From Streptomyces sp. NK08204 (GTDB taxonomy: Bacteria > Actinomycetota > Actinomycetes > Streptomycetales > Streptomycetaceae), in contig NZ_JAINVF010000032.1 in the NCBI RefSeq assembly GCF_020400585.1, forward strand, positions 1 through 64,000: 64,000 nt of DNA. Reading direction: 5' to 3'. The notes beneath the pieces were generated by a model. It was given only the letters and a program-made list of their open reading frames with translations. It was not told where the DNA came from and made no database searches. Numbering within the stretch: the first letter of the stretch is position 1; every line of letters begins with the position of its first letter. Made by a program: the position numbers and the translations under genes. This document shows positions 40,900 through 49,917 of this stretch, one piece after another.

Positions 40900-41691
40900 A
40901 TGTCCACTGTTCTGATCACCGGCGCGCCCTCCGGGCTCGGCCGCTACGTCGCCTTCGAACTCGTCCGCCGCGGCCATCTCGTCCTCGCCCACGGCCGAGA
41001 CCGGGCACGCACGGAGCGGTTGGTCGCCGAGCTGCGCACCGAGGGCCGGGCGGAGGGGTTCGTCGCCGACCTGGCCCGGCTGGCCGAGGTCCGTGAGCTG
41101 GGCGCCCGGGTCGCCGAGGCACATCCCGAGCTGGACGTTCTGATCAACAACGCGGGGATCGGTGGGGGCGCCCCCGGTACCGGGCGCGAAGTGAGCGCCG
41201 ACGGGCACGAGTTGCGGCTCGCCGTGAACTACCTCGCGCCCGTCGCCCTCACCCGCTCCCTGCTGCCGGTCCTGCGCGCCAACCCGCCTGCCCGCATCGT
41301 CAACGTCGGCTCGGCCGGCCAGGAGCCCCTCGATTTCGCCGACCCGGAACTCACCCGCGACTACAGCGGCGTGTCGGCCTACTGCCGCAGCAAGCTCGCC
41401 CTCGCCACGCACACGTTCACCCTGGCCGAGGAGCTGGCCGGCACCGGGGTCTCGGTGAACGTGCTGCACCCGGCCACCTACATGGACACGGTCATGGTCC
41501 GCGAGAGCGGCATCGCCCCGTGGAATTCGGTCGCCGACGGGGCACCCGGCGTCCTGGCACTGGCAACCCGTGACCTGGGCACCGGCGGCTACTTCGACGG
41601 AAACCGCCCGGCGCGGGCGCACGAGGCGGCGTACGACCCGGAGGTGCGCGAGCGGCTGGCGGCCGTCACCGAGCAGCTGCTCACCGCATGA
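40900..41691 (+). CDS. Short-chain dehydrogenase/reductase
   Basis: 263 aa classical SDR. The cofactor motif is TGAPSGLGRYVA, NNAG is at about residue 85, and the catalytic Ser and Tyr-x3-Lys are in NVGSAGQ and SAYCRSKLA. The Arg after the glycine motif (GRDRART) suggests NADPH preference. The C-terminal part, with TRDLGTGGYFDG, resembles the retinol-dehydrogenase-like branch. The substrate is unknown. ATG 40900 follows a TACGCT box by nine bases, suggesting leaderless translation. Convergent with the large AAA protein gene. Confidence 0.88.
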   Translation: MSTVLITGAPSGLGRYVAFELVRRGHLVLAHGRDRARTERLVAELRTEGRAEGFVADLARLAEVRELGARVAEAHPELDVLINNAGIGGGAPGTGREVSADGHELRLAVNYLAPVALTRSLLPVLRANPPARIVNVGSAGQEPLDFADPELTRDYSGVSAYCRSKLALATHTFTLAEELAGTGVSVNVLHPATYMDTVMVRESGIAPWNSVADGAPGVLALATRDLGTGGYFDGNRPARAHEAAYDPEVRERLAAVTEQLLTA

Positions 41692-41790
41692 GGTGCCGAC
41701 GGCCACCATCTGCCGTCGACCGTGGTCCGTCGCCTGCCCACCGCATACCGAGGACCGTCCCGCATGCCGGCGACTGTCTACCGCAGCCCC
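41677..41790. repeat. Weak degenerate repeats spanning both 3' ends of the SDR and AAA genes
   Basis: CTGCtCACCGCAT at the SDR stop (41677-41689) recurs as CTGCcCACCGCAT at 41734-41746, and TGCCGtCGACcGT (about 41711) recurs as TGCCGgCGACtGT (about 41766) next to the AAA-gene stop. The similarity is partial, so this is a lower-confidence case of repeats overlapping stop codons. Confidence 0.4.
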
Positions 41791-44462
41791 CGCCCTGTCT
41801 CCAGCACCTGTCTCGCCTGTGCCACCAGGCCGTCCGCCCCGCAGGAACGCGCTAGTACCAGGCCCCGGTTGAGTTCGGCGACCGAGCGGGCGGCGATGCC
41901 GTACTCGACGCGGGCCGCCGCGTGCTCGTACTGGCAGGGTGAGGCCTCCAGATAGGCGACTGCCTGGGCGGCGAGGCTCACCGCACGCCGGCCCGTCTCC
42001 AGGGCGGCGGCGCAGCGCAGGGCCTCGCCGATGGCGGTGTCGGTGCCGAACCGTTCGGCTTGGCGACGGGCTTCGGCGGCGAGTCGGGCCGCTCGGTCCG
42101 GGTCCTGGGTGGCGAGGGCCTTGGCGAGGTCGATGGACCAGGGGGCGAGGACCGGGTTGTGGCCGCCACGGGAGGCGGCGGTCTTCTCGGCGGCCTCCAG
42201 TTCGTTGATGCCGTCCTCGGTGTGGCCGGCGGCGAGCAGGAGCCGGCCGCGGACGGTGCGGATGTCGGGCAGCATGATGGTGGACGGGTAGGGCGGGGCG
42301 AAGCCGTACCGTTCGGCGGTGGACCAGGCCTCGTCGACATGGCCGCGGGCGAGCAGGGTGTCGACCAGTCCGCAGATGGCCGCCCAGTACAACGGCAGCC
42401 CGCGGCCGACGCGTTCGGCCAGTCTCAGTGCCTCGCGCAGGGTGGACTCGGCGTCACGGAGCCGGCCCTGTCTGCGGTAGGCGAGGCCGAGGAAGGCGTT
42501 GGCCAGGGAGAGGTGGCCACCGTGCCAGCCGGCGCTGGTGTAGGCACGCAGAGCCTCGGCGAAGAGGCTCTCGGCGCGGTCGAGCCGGTCCGCGTAGGCG
42601 TACGAAGTGCCGAGCATCATCAGCAGCTCGATGCCCCATTCCCGGTCGGTCCAGCCGAGGCCGGGTGCGAGACGGCCGTTGACGAGGGCACGGTCGCACA
42701 GTTCGAGGACTTCCTGGGCGCTCTCGCCGTGCGTCATCGCGTCGAAGCCGCGCAGGATCAGCAGGGCGCGTTCGGAGTTGTCGCGGCCGGTGCAGGTGCC
42801 GGCGAGTTCGGCGAGGCGCTGGGAGCGGGCCGGGGAGGCGATCTCGCCGTGGATGCCCTCCCACATGAACTGCACGGCCTGCAACCGCATCCGCACGGGT
42901 CCGGGTTCGTGCCGCGCGGCCTCCGCCTCGACGGTGCGCACGGCCTCCTCCAGCTGGTCGTTGTGGAGCAGCGCCTGGGAGAGCCGGATCACGGCGTCGA
43001 CGCGCCGGTCGCCGTCGAGTCCGGGCATGCCGAGCGCGAACTGCAGGTGGTCGATGGTGACGGCGGGCGCGGTCAGCAGGGTGGCGCAGCCCAGTTCGTA
43101 CAGGACGTGGGCGTGGACCTCGGGGCGGGGCGGCTCCTTGAGGGCGCGCTCCAGGCAGCGGCGGGCCGCGTCGGGCGCGCCGACGGCCAGGTGTTCGCGG
43201 GCGGCCTCGCGCAGCTGCTCGACGAGTTCCTCGTCGTCGTCCGGGTGGATCTTGAGCAGATGCCGGGAGGCCTCGGCCGCGCCGCGCCCCGTCTCGGTGA
43301 CGATCTGCGCGGCGACGCCGTGCATCGCGGTACGCATGGCGGGCGGGATGGAGTTGTAGACGGCGGTCGCGATGAGCGGGTGCACGAACTCCAGCTCGTC
43401 CGGGCGTGGTTCGACACCCCTGTGGCCGGTGGGTTCGGGTGCGGTGAGGATGCGGGCGGTGCCGAGCAGTTCCGCGCAGTCCTGGGCCGCTTCGGGGCTC
43501 AGCCCGGCGAGCCGTGCGACCATGTCGACGCTGATCCCGGTACCGAGGATCGCAGCCGCCCAGGCGAACTGGGTGGCTTCCAGGCCGAGGCCCTTGAGGC
43601 GGTCGACGAGCCCTCCGCCGCGCGCGGACCGGTTCAGGGCACGCAGTTCCCCGGCCTGTGCCTCGACCGGCTGCAGTTCGCTGTCCCGCACCTTCGCGAG
43701 CAGTTCCACGGTGTCGTACGGGTTGCCGCCGGTGACGGCCCACACCTCGCGGCAGAAGGGGTCGTCGGCGTGCCGGCCGAGGGTGGTGCGGGTGAGTCCG
43801 GCGGTGGCGGCCGGAGTGAGGGCGCTGAGGTTGCTCACGCCCGCCGCGGCGGCCACCGTGTCGAGGTGGCGGGCGCTGTCGCCGCTCACCTCACCGGGCC
43901 TGCGGGCGACCACGACCAGCACGGAGATGTCGTCGAGATGTTCGACGAACGCGGCGAGCCAGTGCAGCGTCTCCTGGTCGGCCCAGTGGGCGTCGTCGAC
44001 GAGCAGCACCAGCGGCCACCGCCGCCGGGCGAGGCTGTGTACGGCGGCGACGAGGCCGTCGCACACGTACTGGGGGTCGGCGCTGCGCCCGCCGGGGTCG
44101 GCTATGCCGAGCGCGGGGCCGGCGATGTCGTACCAGTCGCCCAGGTATGCGCGGGCCTCGTCGGGCAGTAAGGGGACCAGCGCGGGCTGGAGCAGCTGCC
44201 GTACGACGTTGAACGGGACGGATCTCAGGGTCTCGCCGCCACGCGCGGACCACACGGTGCAGCCACGGCGTTCGGCGATACGGCGCGTTTCGGCCAGCAG
44301 CGCCGTCTTGCCCAGTCCGGCCTCGCCGCGCACGAGCAGCAGGCTGCCCGCGGACGACTGATCGGCGCACAGGACGTCGAGCGCCTGCGAGACGGCTGCG
44401 ATCTCCGCGTCCCGCTCCCACAGGGAAGCCGAGGTGTCCGCCGGTGGCCGTCCCTCCGTCAT
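41778..44462 (-). CDS. Large STAND/AAA ATPase with TPR-like C-terminus, LuxR-LAL type without DNA-binding domain
   Basis: 894 aa. The AAA_16-type NTPase is at residues 15-200: Walker A GEAGLGKTALL near 45 and Walker B LVLLVDDAHW near 150. A long helical region from about 400 to the end has TPR-like pairs (for example RAESLFAEALRAY, DAESTLREALRLA). The layout matches large LuxR-family (LAL/MalT-like) regulators, but the protein ends at QVLETGRGLR without the LuxR helix-turn-helix, and none is found downstream. It may signal through a partner, or be a truncated regulator. ATG 44462 is chosen because GGGAGGAGA precedes it and Walker A then lies at the usual distance. Confidence 0.85.
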   Translation of the reverse strand: MTEGRPPADTSASLWERDAEIAAVSQALDVLCADQSSAGSLLLVRGEAGLGKTALLAETRRIAERRGCTVWSARGGETLRSVPFNVVRQLLQPALVPLLPDEARAYLGDWYDIAGPALGIADPGGRSADPQYVCDGLVAAVHSLARRRWPLVLLVDDAHWADQETLHWLAAFVEHLDDISVLVVVARRPGEVSGDSARHLDTVAAAAGVSNLSALTPAATAGLTRTTLGRHADDPFCREVWAVTGGNPYDTVELLAKVRDSELQPVEAQAGELRALNRSARGGGLVDRLKGLGLEATQFAWAAAILGTGISVDMVARLAGLSPEAAQDCAELLGTARILTAPEPTGHRGVEPRPDELEFVHPLIATAVYNSIPPAMRTAMHGVAAQIVTETGRGAAEASRHLLKIHPDDDEELVEQLREAAREHLAVGAPDAARRCLERALKEPPRPEVHAHVLYELGCATLLTAPAVTIDHLQFALGMPGLDGDRRVDAVIRLSQALLHNDQLEEAVRTVEAEAARHEPGPVRMRLQAVQFMWEGIHGEIASPARSQRLAELAGTCTGRDNSERALLILRGFDAMTHGESAQEVLELCDRALVNGRLAPGLGWTDREWGIELLMMLGTSYAYADRLDRAESLFAEALRAYTSAGWHGGHLSLANAFLGLAYRRQGRLRDAESTLREALRLAERVGRGLPLYWAAICGLVDTLLARGHVDEAWSTAERYGFAPPYPSTIMLPDIRTVRGRLLLAAGHTEDGINELEAAEKTAASRGGHNPVLAPWSIDLAKALATQDPDRAARLAAEARRQAERFGTDTAIGEALRCAAALETGRRAVSLAAQAVAYLEASPCQYEHAAARVEYGIAARSVAELNRGLVLARSCGADGLVAQARQVLETGRGLR

Positions 44463-44878
44463 CCCGTCTCCTCCCCAGGTCGCCCGAACTGACGTACACC
44501 CGAATGACGTACAGAGGACGAGCGTAGTCCTCCGGTGGGGTGTGCGGTGGCCGGTCCGTGCAGCTGTTGCCCCGCCGGGTGAAAGAGGCTGCGGGAGGCG
44601 ACGGACCGTCAGCGACGCCGGGGAACAGCGCGGTTGCCGGTGGCCGCGGGGACCGTGGGGACGACGGCGGTGACCGGCACGGCAGTCGGCCACGGCCACG
44701 GCCACGGTGATCATGGTGATCCCGAGGTCGTGGAGGCTCGGGAGACCGGCCCGAAGGCGGGGCGGGGAGGGCTGCACGGCGGGTGTGACGGAAAATCCTG
44801 GGTCGGTATGTTCGGTTCCGGCGGATTGGCGGCGGATCTTCTCATCCCGCTTTCACCGATGCCTCATACGGTGGTGGC

Positions 44879-45937
44879 ATGACGCAGGTGACTCCTCCCG
44901 GGTGGTACCCCGATCCCGGGCAGACGAACAACGCTCCGCCCACCGAGCGCTGGTGGGACGGCAAGGCCTGGACGGACCAGACCCGCCCCGCCGGGGCTGC
45001 CGCCACGTGGGGTCCCCCGCCGCAGCCGGCCCACCCGGCACAGCCCGTTCCAGCGGCACAGCCGGCTGCCCCGGCGTACGGGGCCTACCCGGGCTACGCG
45101 CCGTATCCCGCGCCGCCGCCGGCCGGGCCCCGGCGCGGGCTGCGCACGGGCATAGCCGTGGCCGCCGCGGCAGCCGTGCTGGGGAGCATCGGTGTGGGGG
45201 TGTACGCCCTGACCAAGGACGACGGCGGCAGCGGAGACCGTGCCGGGTCGCATCAGGGCCAGGACGGCGGCCGGGACAAACCGTTCGGCGGGTCCGGCGG
45301 CGGCTCGGGCGATTCCGGCGGTTCCGATGGTTCCGGCGGGTCGGACGGGTCCGGCGGCTCGGGGAGCGCCTCACCCTCGCCGGGCGGGCCCGGGTCACCC
45401 GAGGTCAAGGGCGGCGGCGCGGTCGCGGACCCGCTCGACGGGATCAGCCTGCCCGTGCCGCAGGGCTGGACCGGTCGGGTGATCAGCATCGGCGCGGCGG
45501 TGACCTCCGACAGCTACTACAAGTGCCCCGGCAACACCAGCCAGAAGTGCACGCCGGGCGGCGCGTACTCGGCGCCCGCCCAGGCGCTGAAGCTCACCGG
45601 CGACACCCCGGAGGAGGTCGCCAAGAAGGACATCGCGGCCAATGCCAGACAGTCCTACGGCGGCAGCACCTACGGTGGCATCACCTCGCACCAGGTGCTG
45701 GCCTCCAGGGCGGTGACGGTGGCCGGGCAGAAGGGGTACCTGGTGCGCTGGAAGGCGGTGACCAGCAAGGGCGCCGACGGCTATGTGGAGTCGCTGGCCT
45801 TCCCCTCGCCCAACGACGCCAAGCAGATCGTCGTCGTCCGCTTCGGTGTGGACGTCGGGCAGGACGTGTCCGTCATCGACGAGATCACCCAGGGCATCAA
45901 GGTGTCGTCCGGCGGGGGCAGCGGCCAGAACGTGTGA
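44879..45937 (+). CDS. DUF2510 membrane-anchored protein
   Basis: 352 aa. An N-terminal DUF2510 module (PPGWYPDPGQ, ERWWDGKAWTDQTRP), then an Ala/Pro-rich linker, one membrane segment (IAVAAAAAVLGSIGVGVYAL) near residues 90-110, a Gly/Ser/Asp low-complexity stalk, and an extracellular domain of about 180 residues (LPVPQGWTGRVISIG, with two Cys that may pair). The topology suggests a cytoplasmic DUF2510 head and an outside domain. The function is unknown. ATG 44879 lies directly after a CATACGGT box, suggesting leaderless translation. A strong terminator follows. Confidence 0.82.
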   Translation: MTQVTPPGWYPDPGQTNNAPPTERWWDGKAWTDQTRPAGAAATWGPPPQPAHPAQPVPAAQPAAPAYGAYPGYAPYPAPPPAGPRRGLRTGIAVAAAAAVLGSIGVGVYALTKDDGGSGDRAGSHQGQDGGRDKPFGGSGGGSGDSGGSDGSGGSDGSGGSGSASPSPGGPGSPEVKGGGAVADPLDGISLPVPQGWTGRVISIGAAVTSDSYYKCPGNTSQKCTPGGAYSAPAQALKLTGDTPEEVAKKDIAANARQSYGGSTYGGITSHQVLASRAVTVAGQKGYLVRWKAVTSKGADGYVESLAFPSPNDAKQIVVVRFGVDVGQDVSVIDEITQGIKVSSGGGSGQNV

Positions 45938-45972
45938 CGGACGCCGGACACGCGTGAACCCCTGACGGAAAA

Positions 45973-46018
45973 GGGCCGGGTGGGGCGCCTCTCCGCTCAA
46001 GAGGCACCCCACCGGGCC
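45973..46018 (+). terminator. Strong hairpin after the DUF2510 gene
   Basis: GGCCGGGTGGGGCGCCTC (45974-45991) pairs at 16 of 18 positions with GAGGCACCCCACCGGGCC (46001-46018), starting 36 bases after the stop. A G run precedes it and no T-run follows. It could serve convergent transcription from both sides. Confidence 0.75.
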
Positions 46019-46059
46019 GTGGTGTGCGCCGCCCCCGTCCCCACGGTGCGGCGCAGGCA

Positions 46060-46092
46060 GGCCGCCGTTCAGTCATCCCGTGAACGGCGGCC
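46060..46092 (-). terminator. Perfect 12-bp hairpin after the TetR gene
   Basis: GGCCGCCGTTCA (46060-46071) and TGAACGGCGGCC (46081-46092) are perfect reverse complements with a nine-base loop, six bases beyond the TetR stop on its own strand. It is most simply the terminator of that leftward gene. Confidence 0.75.
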
Positions 46093-46098
46093 TGAGTC

Positions 46099-46713
46099 TC
46101 AGGTCAGTCCGAGGGCGGGCAGCACGGCCGCCTCGACGAACCGGACGAGGTAGTCGGAGTCGGCGTAATGGCCGCTCAGCACGGGCCGGACGCGCAGCAC
46201 CCCGAACATCATGGCGGGGATGTACTCCAGCGCGGGATGACCGGCCGGGACCTCCCCGCGTTCCACACCCCGCCTCAGCATCTCCTGCAGCGCCGCGATC
46301 TCGGGGTCGACGAGCGCCTCACGCAGCGCCTGGGCCAGCTCCTGGTCCACCGTCATCGCGTGCGAGAGCGCCTGGAGCAGCTTGGTGTCCTTGCCGGACC
46401 AGTCGCCCGCCGCCCGTGCGGCCCGGCGCAGGTCCTCGGCGAGCGAGCCGGTGTCGATGCCGGCGAAGCGCACCCGGCGGTTGGCCCGCAGTGCGGCGGC
46501 GACGAACTGGGGCTTGGTCTTCCACTGCCGGTAGAGCGTGGACTTGCTGCACCGGGTGGTCGTGGCGACGCCCTCCATGGTGACGGACTCGTATCCGCAC
46601 TCACGGATCTGGTCCAGCACGGCGTCGAAGAACTCCCGCTCACGCTCGGGCGTGATCTTGGAGCGGCGCGAGGCGGCGACCGGCTCCGGTGCGTCCGCGG
46701 CCTGCGACGTCAT
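46099..46713 (-). CDS. TetR/AcrR family transcriptional regulator
   Basis: 204 aa. The N-terminal HTH covers residues 25-70 (YESVTMEGVATTTRCSKSTLYRQWKTKPQFV). The C-terminal ligand domain, helical, contains LLQALSHAMTVDQELAQALREA and ends MMFGVLRVRPVLSGHYADSDYLV. ATG 46713 has GAGGAGAAG upstream. It is divergent from a PAP2/DMT transporter pair, and the space between carries an 18-bp perfect inverted repeat plus direct repeats, so it very likely represses that pair and itself. The ligand cannot be predicted. Confidence 0.9.
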   Translation of the reverse strand: MTSQAADAPEPVAASRRSKITPEREREFFDAVLDQIRECGYESVTMEGVATTTRCSKSTLYRQWKTKPQFVAAALRANRRVRFAGIDTGSLAEDLRRAARAAGDWSGKDTKLLQALSHAMTVDQELAQALREALVDPEIAALQEMLRRGVERGEVPAGHPALEYIPAMMFGVLRVRPVLSGHYADSDYLVRFVEAAVLPALGLT

Positions 46714-46857
46714 GCGCTGCTTCTCCTCGCTGCTCGTGTACCTGACTCGTGTGTGTCACAACTCGCTGCCGGCATCTGTCACTACTCGTGTACGGCCCGT
46801 TCCCGCAATCCGGCGAGGACGGGCACCGAGCCCGACTCCAGTGTGTCGCACATCAAT

Positions 46858-46911
46858 CGATACGCCAGTGTACCGGTACTGGCGCGTATCGGTACACTGG
46901 CGTATCGGTAC
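46858..46911. promoter_or_regulatory. Complex operator: 18-bp perfect inverted repeat plus direct repeats
   Basis: CGATACGCCAGTGTACCG (46858-46875) is the exact reverse complement of CGGTACACTGGCGTATCG (46890-46907). Between and beyond, ACTGGCGCGTATCGGTAC (46878-46895) is repeated as ACTGGCGTATCGGTAC (46896-46911), and GTACCGGTAC (46870-46879) is a small palindrome. The block lies 145 bases from the TetR start and 89 bases from the PAP2 start, and is the likely binding region for the divergent TetR protein, probably as several dimers. Confidence 0.8.
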
Positions 46912-46999
46912 GGAAACGTATCGATGAGTTCTCCGGGCACAGCCCAGTGACTCTCGTTCGCACCAACACACGTACGACCGTCAGCGAAGGGGCCGGGGG

Positions 47000-47803
47000 A
47001 TGACTGCCCGAACCGAGCCTGCAGAGGCAGAAGCGGAACCGGACGCGATAGCCCGTCCGCCGCTGCTGCGCGAGCTCCTGCTCGTCGCCGGACTCTTCCT
47101 CGTCTACAAGCTCGGCCGGCAGCTGGCCACCGGCCAGACCGCGGGCGCCTTCCGCAACGCCCACCGCGTGTGGGACCTGGAGCGGACCCTGCACCTTCCC
47201 CGCGAGACCTCCGTGCAGTCCGCGCTGCTGCACGGCGACACCCTCGTCCACCTGGCCAACACCTACTACGCGACCGTCCACTTCCCGGCCACCCTGGCCT
47301 TCCTGGTCTGGCTGTACGTACGGCGGCCCGCGCACTACCTGTGGGCCCGCCGGGTCCTCGCCGTGCTCACCACCGCCGCCCTGGTGCTGCCGTTCACGTT
47401 TCCGCTGGCCCCGCCACGGATGCTGACCGGGACCGGGCTCGTGGACACCGCCCGGGTCTACGGCCCGTCCGTGTACGGCCCGCCGTCCAGCGACCACCTC
47501 TCCAACCAGTTCGCGGCGATGCCGTCACTGCACTTCGGCTGGGCCCTGATGGTGGCGATCGGCCTGATCGCGGCGACCCGGTCGCGATGGCGCCGGCTGT
47601 GGCTGCTGCACCCGCTGATCACCCTGCTGGTGATCGTGGGCACGGCCAACCACTACTGGCTCGACGCCGTCGCCGCCACGGCCATGCTCGGCGTGGCTCT
47701 CGCGGTCGTCCGCCGACCGGGCCGGACAGCGGACACCACCGACAAGGGCGGCCCCGACCGGGTCGCCCCACGCAAGACCGCTCTGGCGGGAGCGGGCCGA
47801 TGA
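47000..47803 (+). CDS. PAP2 family membrane phosphatase (inositol-phosphorylceramide-synthase-like)
   Basis: 267 aa with about six membrane helices. PAP2_3/AUR1-like motifs: APPRMLTGTGLVDT, AMPSLHFGWALMVA with the first catalytic His, and ANHYWLDAVAATAMLG with the second His and Asp. The family dephosphorylates lipid or polyprenyl phosphates or transfers phospho-head groups. ATG 47000 is preceded by AAGGGG. Its stop overlaps the DMT transporter start (ATGA), so the two are translationally coupled, and the divergent TetR regulator with its operator probably controls both. Confidence 0.87.
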   Translation: MTARTEPAEAEAEPDAIARPPLLRELLLVAGLFLVYKLGRQLATGQTAGAFRNAHRVWDLERTLHLPRETSVQSALLHGDTLVHLANTYYATVHFPATLAFLVWLYVRRPAHYLWARRVLAVLTTAALVLPFTFPLAPPRMLTGTGLVDTARVYGPSVYGPPSSDHLSNQFAAMPSLHFGWALMVAIGLIAATRSRWRRLWLLHPLITLLVIVGTANHYWLDAVAATAMLGVALAVVRRPGRTADTTDKGGPDRVAPRKTALAGAGR

Positions 47804-48750
47804 CCGCCGCCGCCCTGGCCGCCGTGGCCCTGTCGCTGGTCTCCGCCGTCGCCTACGCCCTCGCCGCGGTCGCCCAGGAACGCCTCGCCTCCCGCAACGC
47901 CGACGCCGGGCTGGTACGACTGCTGTCCACCGGCGCCTGGTGGTCGGCGGTCGGCCTGAACGCCGCCGCCGCACTGCTGCACGTCGTCGCTCTGAAGTAC
48001 GGCCCGCTGACCGTGGTTCAGCCGCTGGGTGCGCTCACCCTGGTCGCGGCCGTACCACTGGGGGCGCGGGCGGCCGGCCGCCGGGTCAGCGCCCCGGAGT
48101 GGCGCGGTACGGCGTTCACGCTGCTCGGCCTCGCCGCACTGCTGGTCGCCGCGTCGGGCCCGGCGCCCGCGCGTGTGCTCACCCTTGCCCAGGCACTGGC
48201 CGTCGCCGGTACGACCGCCGCGCTGGTCGGTCTGCTCTCCTGGCCCGGCGCCCGGCCGGGGCTCAGGCACGCGACCGGCTCGGGAATCGCCTCGGGCGTC
48301 GCCTCCGCGCTCACCCAGACGGTCACCGTGGCGGCCACGGACCGCTCCGGCCCCGTGCTGAGCGCGAAGGTGATCGTGATCGCCGTCCTCGTCGCCGCGT
48401 TCGCCGCCGGTGGACTGCTGCTGTCCCAGACCGCCTACCGCGGCGGCCTGGGCGCCCCGCTGGCCGTGGTCACCCTGGCCAACCCGGTGGCCGCGGCGGT
48501 CATCGGACTGACCCTGCTCGGCCAGGGCCTGAAGGCCGGCGCCGCCGGGGTGCTGCTGGCACTGGCCGGGGCCGGCCTCGCCGCCTGGGGCGTGATCCTG
48601 CTCACCCGGTCCGCTCCGGAACCCGACCACGGCGTCGCACACGACGAGCACCCGGTCGCCGCGGTCCTCGCACTGGAGACGAAACCCGCGGCCACCGAAC
48701 CGGCGCTGGTGCAACGGCGATCGGAGCCGGGGCATCTCAGTCCGCTGTAG
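47800..48750 (+). CDS. DMT/EamA-superfamily transporter
   Basis: 316 aa with about nine or ten hydrophobic helices in the small-multidrug/EamA pattern: start AALAAVALSLVSAVAYALAAV, then ALKYGPLTVVQPLGALTLV, a segment TNPVAAAVIG-like (LANPVAAAVIGLTLLGQ) and a polar C-terminal tail of about 45 residues. Members export small metabolites or lipids. Coupled by ATGA overlap to the PAP2 phosphatase gene; a combined role in lipid or drug handling is plausible but unproven. A strong hairpin follows the gene. Confidence 0.87.
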   Translation: MTAAALAAVALSLVSAVAYALAAVAQERLASRNADAGLVRLLSTGAWWSAVGLNAAAALLHVVALKYGPLTVVQPLGALTLVAAVPLGARAAGRRVSAPEWRGTAFTLLGLAALLVAASGPAPARVLTLAQALAVAGTTAALVGLLSWPGARPGLRHATGSGIASGVASALTQTVTVAATDRSGPVLSAKVIVIAVLVAAFAAGGLLLSQTAYRGGLGAPLAVVTLANPVAAAVIGLTLLGQGLKAGAAGVLLALAGAGLAAWGVILLTRSAPEPDHGVAHDEHPVAAVLALETKPAATEPALVQRRSEPGHLSPL

Positions 48751-48785
48751 CCGGGCGAGCGCAAGATGAAGGCCCTACGCCGAAG

Positions 48786-48824
48786 CGGCGGCCGACCCCG
48801 TCCCCTCGGACGCGTCGGCCGCCG
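48786..48824. terminator. Hairpin between convergent transporter and scramblase-like genes
   Basis: CGGCGGCCGAC (48786-48796) pairs perfectly with GTCGGCCGCCG (48814-48824), loop 17 bases, located in the 111-base spacer between two convergent stops. It probably ends both transcripts. Confidence 0.65.
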
Positions 48825-48861
48825 TTCGACGTATGGCGTCCGCGGTGTGCGCTGCCCCGGC

Positions 48862-49695
48862 TCAGCCCAGGCCGCGCGCGTCCTGCTTCAGCGCGGTGTC
48901 GACCGTCAGCGCCGTCGCCACCACGAGGCTCAGCAGCGGCTCGGGGAGCTGGTAGTGGATCTGCAGGACGTAGTTGTCCGCCGTCGTGAACAGCGTCTTG
49001 GCGAGGCCCTCCCAGGTCTTGGTGATCCGGGCGACCTCGTTGTCGGCGTGGTCGACGATGGCGAAGTTCCACGCACGCCAGTTCTCCGCCTTGATCGCGC
49101 CGACCTGCTGGCCGTTGGCGATCATGGCGAAGTTGATCTTTCCGATCATGTTCTTCTGGACGATCTCGCCGACCGCGGAGCCGTCCGGCCGGGTCACGAT
49201 CACCCGGGACTTGAAGATCTTCGCGGGCCGGGTCAGCAGCAGCTGCGGCTGGCCGTAGGCGTCGCGGATCTCCAGCTTGTGGGTCAGGAACTGGTCCCAG
49301 CTGGAGATGAAGCGGAAGATCTTCTTCAGGATGCCTTGACCGACCTCGCCGACCGAGCCGATCTCCCGGCCGTTCTGATCCATGACCTTGTATTCATTGG
49401 TCAGTTCGATCAGCTTGGCCTTCTGGTTCACCACCAGGACGGGCTCGGTGAAGAGGGTGCCGCCGCCGGGTCCGCCGGCCGCGACACCGGCCTGCTGCTG
49501 CACCTGGCGCTGCACCTTCGGGTCGGCGCCCTGCTGCGGGGGAACGACGTGCTGCGGCTGCGGAACCTGCCCGGCGGCCTGCTGCGCCGGGTTCGTGTGC
49601 TCGGTCCACTGCATGCCGTCCCAGTACCGGAGCGTCTGGGCCGCCCCGTTCGGATCGGGGTACCAGCCTGCAGGGGTGTTCGATTGCGTGGTCAC
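48862..49695 (-). CDS. DUF2510 + phospholipid-scramblase-related (LURP-one-like) protein
   Basis: 277 aa. N-terminal DUF2510 module (PAGWYPDPNGAAQTLRYWDGMQW), then a Gln-rich linker (residues 35-75), then a tubby-like domain of the scramblase/LURP-one type: LFTEPVLVVNQKAKLIEL, GREIGSVGEVGQG, HKLEIRDAYGQPQLLLTRP and FAIVDHADNEVARITKTWEG. These bacterial proteins are not known to move lipids; a membrane- or lipid-sensing role is guessed. The start is GTG 49695, seven bases after TAGTGT on its strand, suggesting a leaderless mRNA. Confidence 0.85.
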   Translation of the reverse strand: MTTQSNTPAGWYPDPNGAAQTLRYWDGMQWTEHTNPAQQAAGQVPQPQHVVPPQQGADPKVQRQVQQQAGVAAGGPGGGTLFTEPVLVVNQKAKLIELTNEYKVMDQNGREIGSVGEVGQGILKKIFRFISSWDQFLTHKLEIRDAYGQPQLLLTRPAKIFKSRVIVTRPDGSAVGEIVQKNMIGKINFAMIANGQQVGAIKAENWRAWNFAIVDHADNEVARITKTWEGLAKTLFTTADNYVLQIHYQLPEPLLSLVVATALTVDTALKQDARGLG

Positions 49696-49917
49696 CGGGG
49701 CACACTACCCTGATGTGACCCGTACCTGACCAGTTCACAGGAGCGTGTCCACCGCCCGCTCACCGCGTGACGATCGCCGGGTCGCCGCGCCGGGACGGCC
49801 GTGGTGCACATGACCTGCGAAGCCGCGCACACAGGCGGGGTCGGCGTCCGACACCTGTCCGGCACCGGGCACTCACCGACCCTGACCGGAACCCGGGCCG
49901 GCGCCGGGCGGGCCGGT

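Noticed and set aside
42060..44171. 700-codon rightward frame opposite the AAA protein
   Set aside because: No domain, Gly/Asp/Val-rich mirror of a real gene.
45973..46092. Riboswitch between DUF2510 and tetR genes
   Set aside because: The two hairpins lie between convergent gene ends and are explained as terminators.
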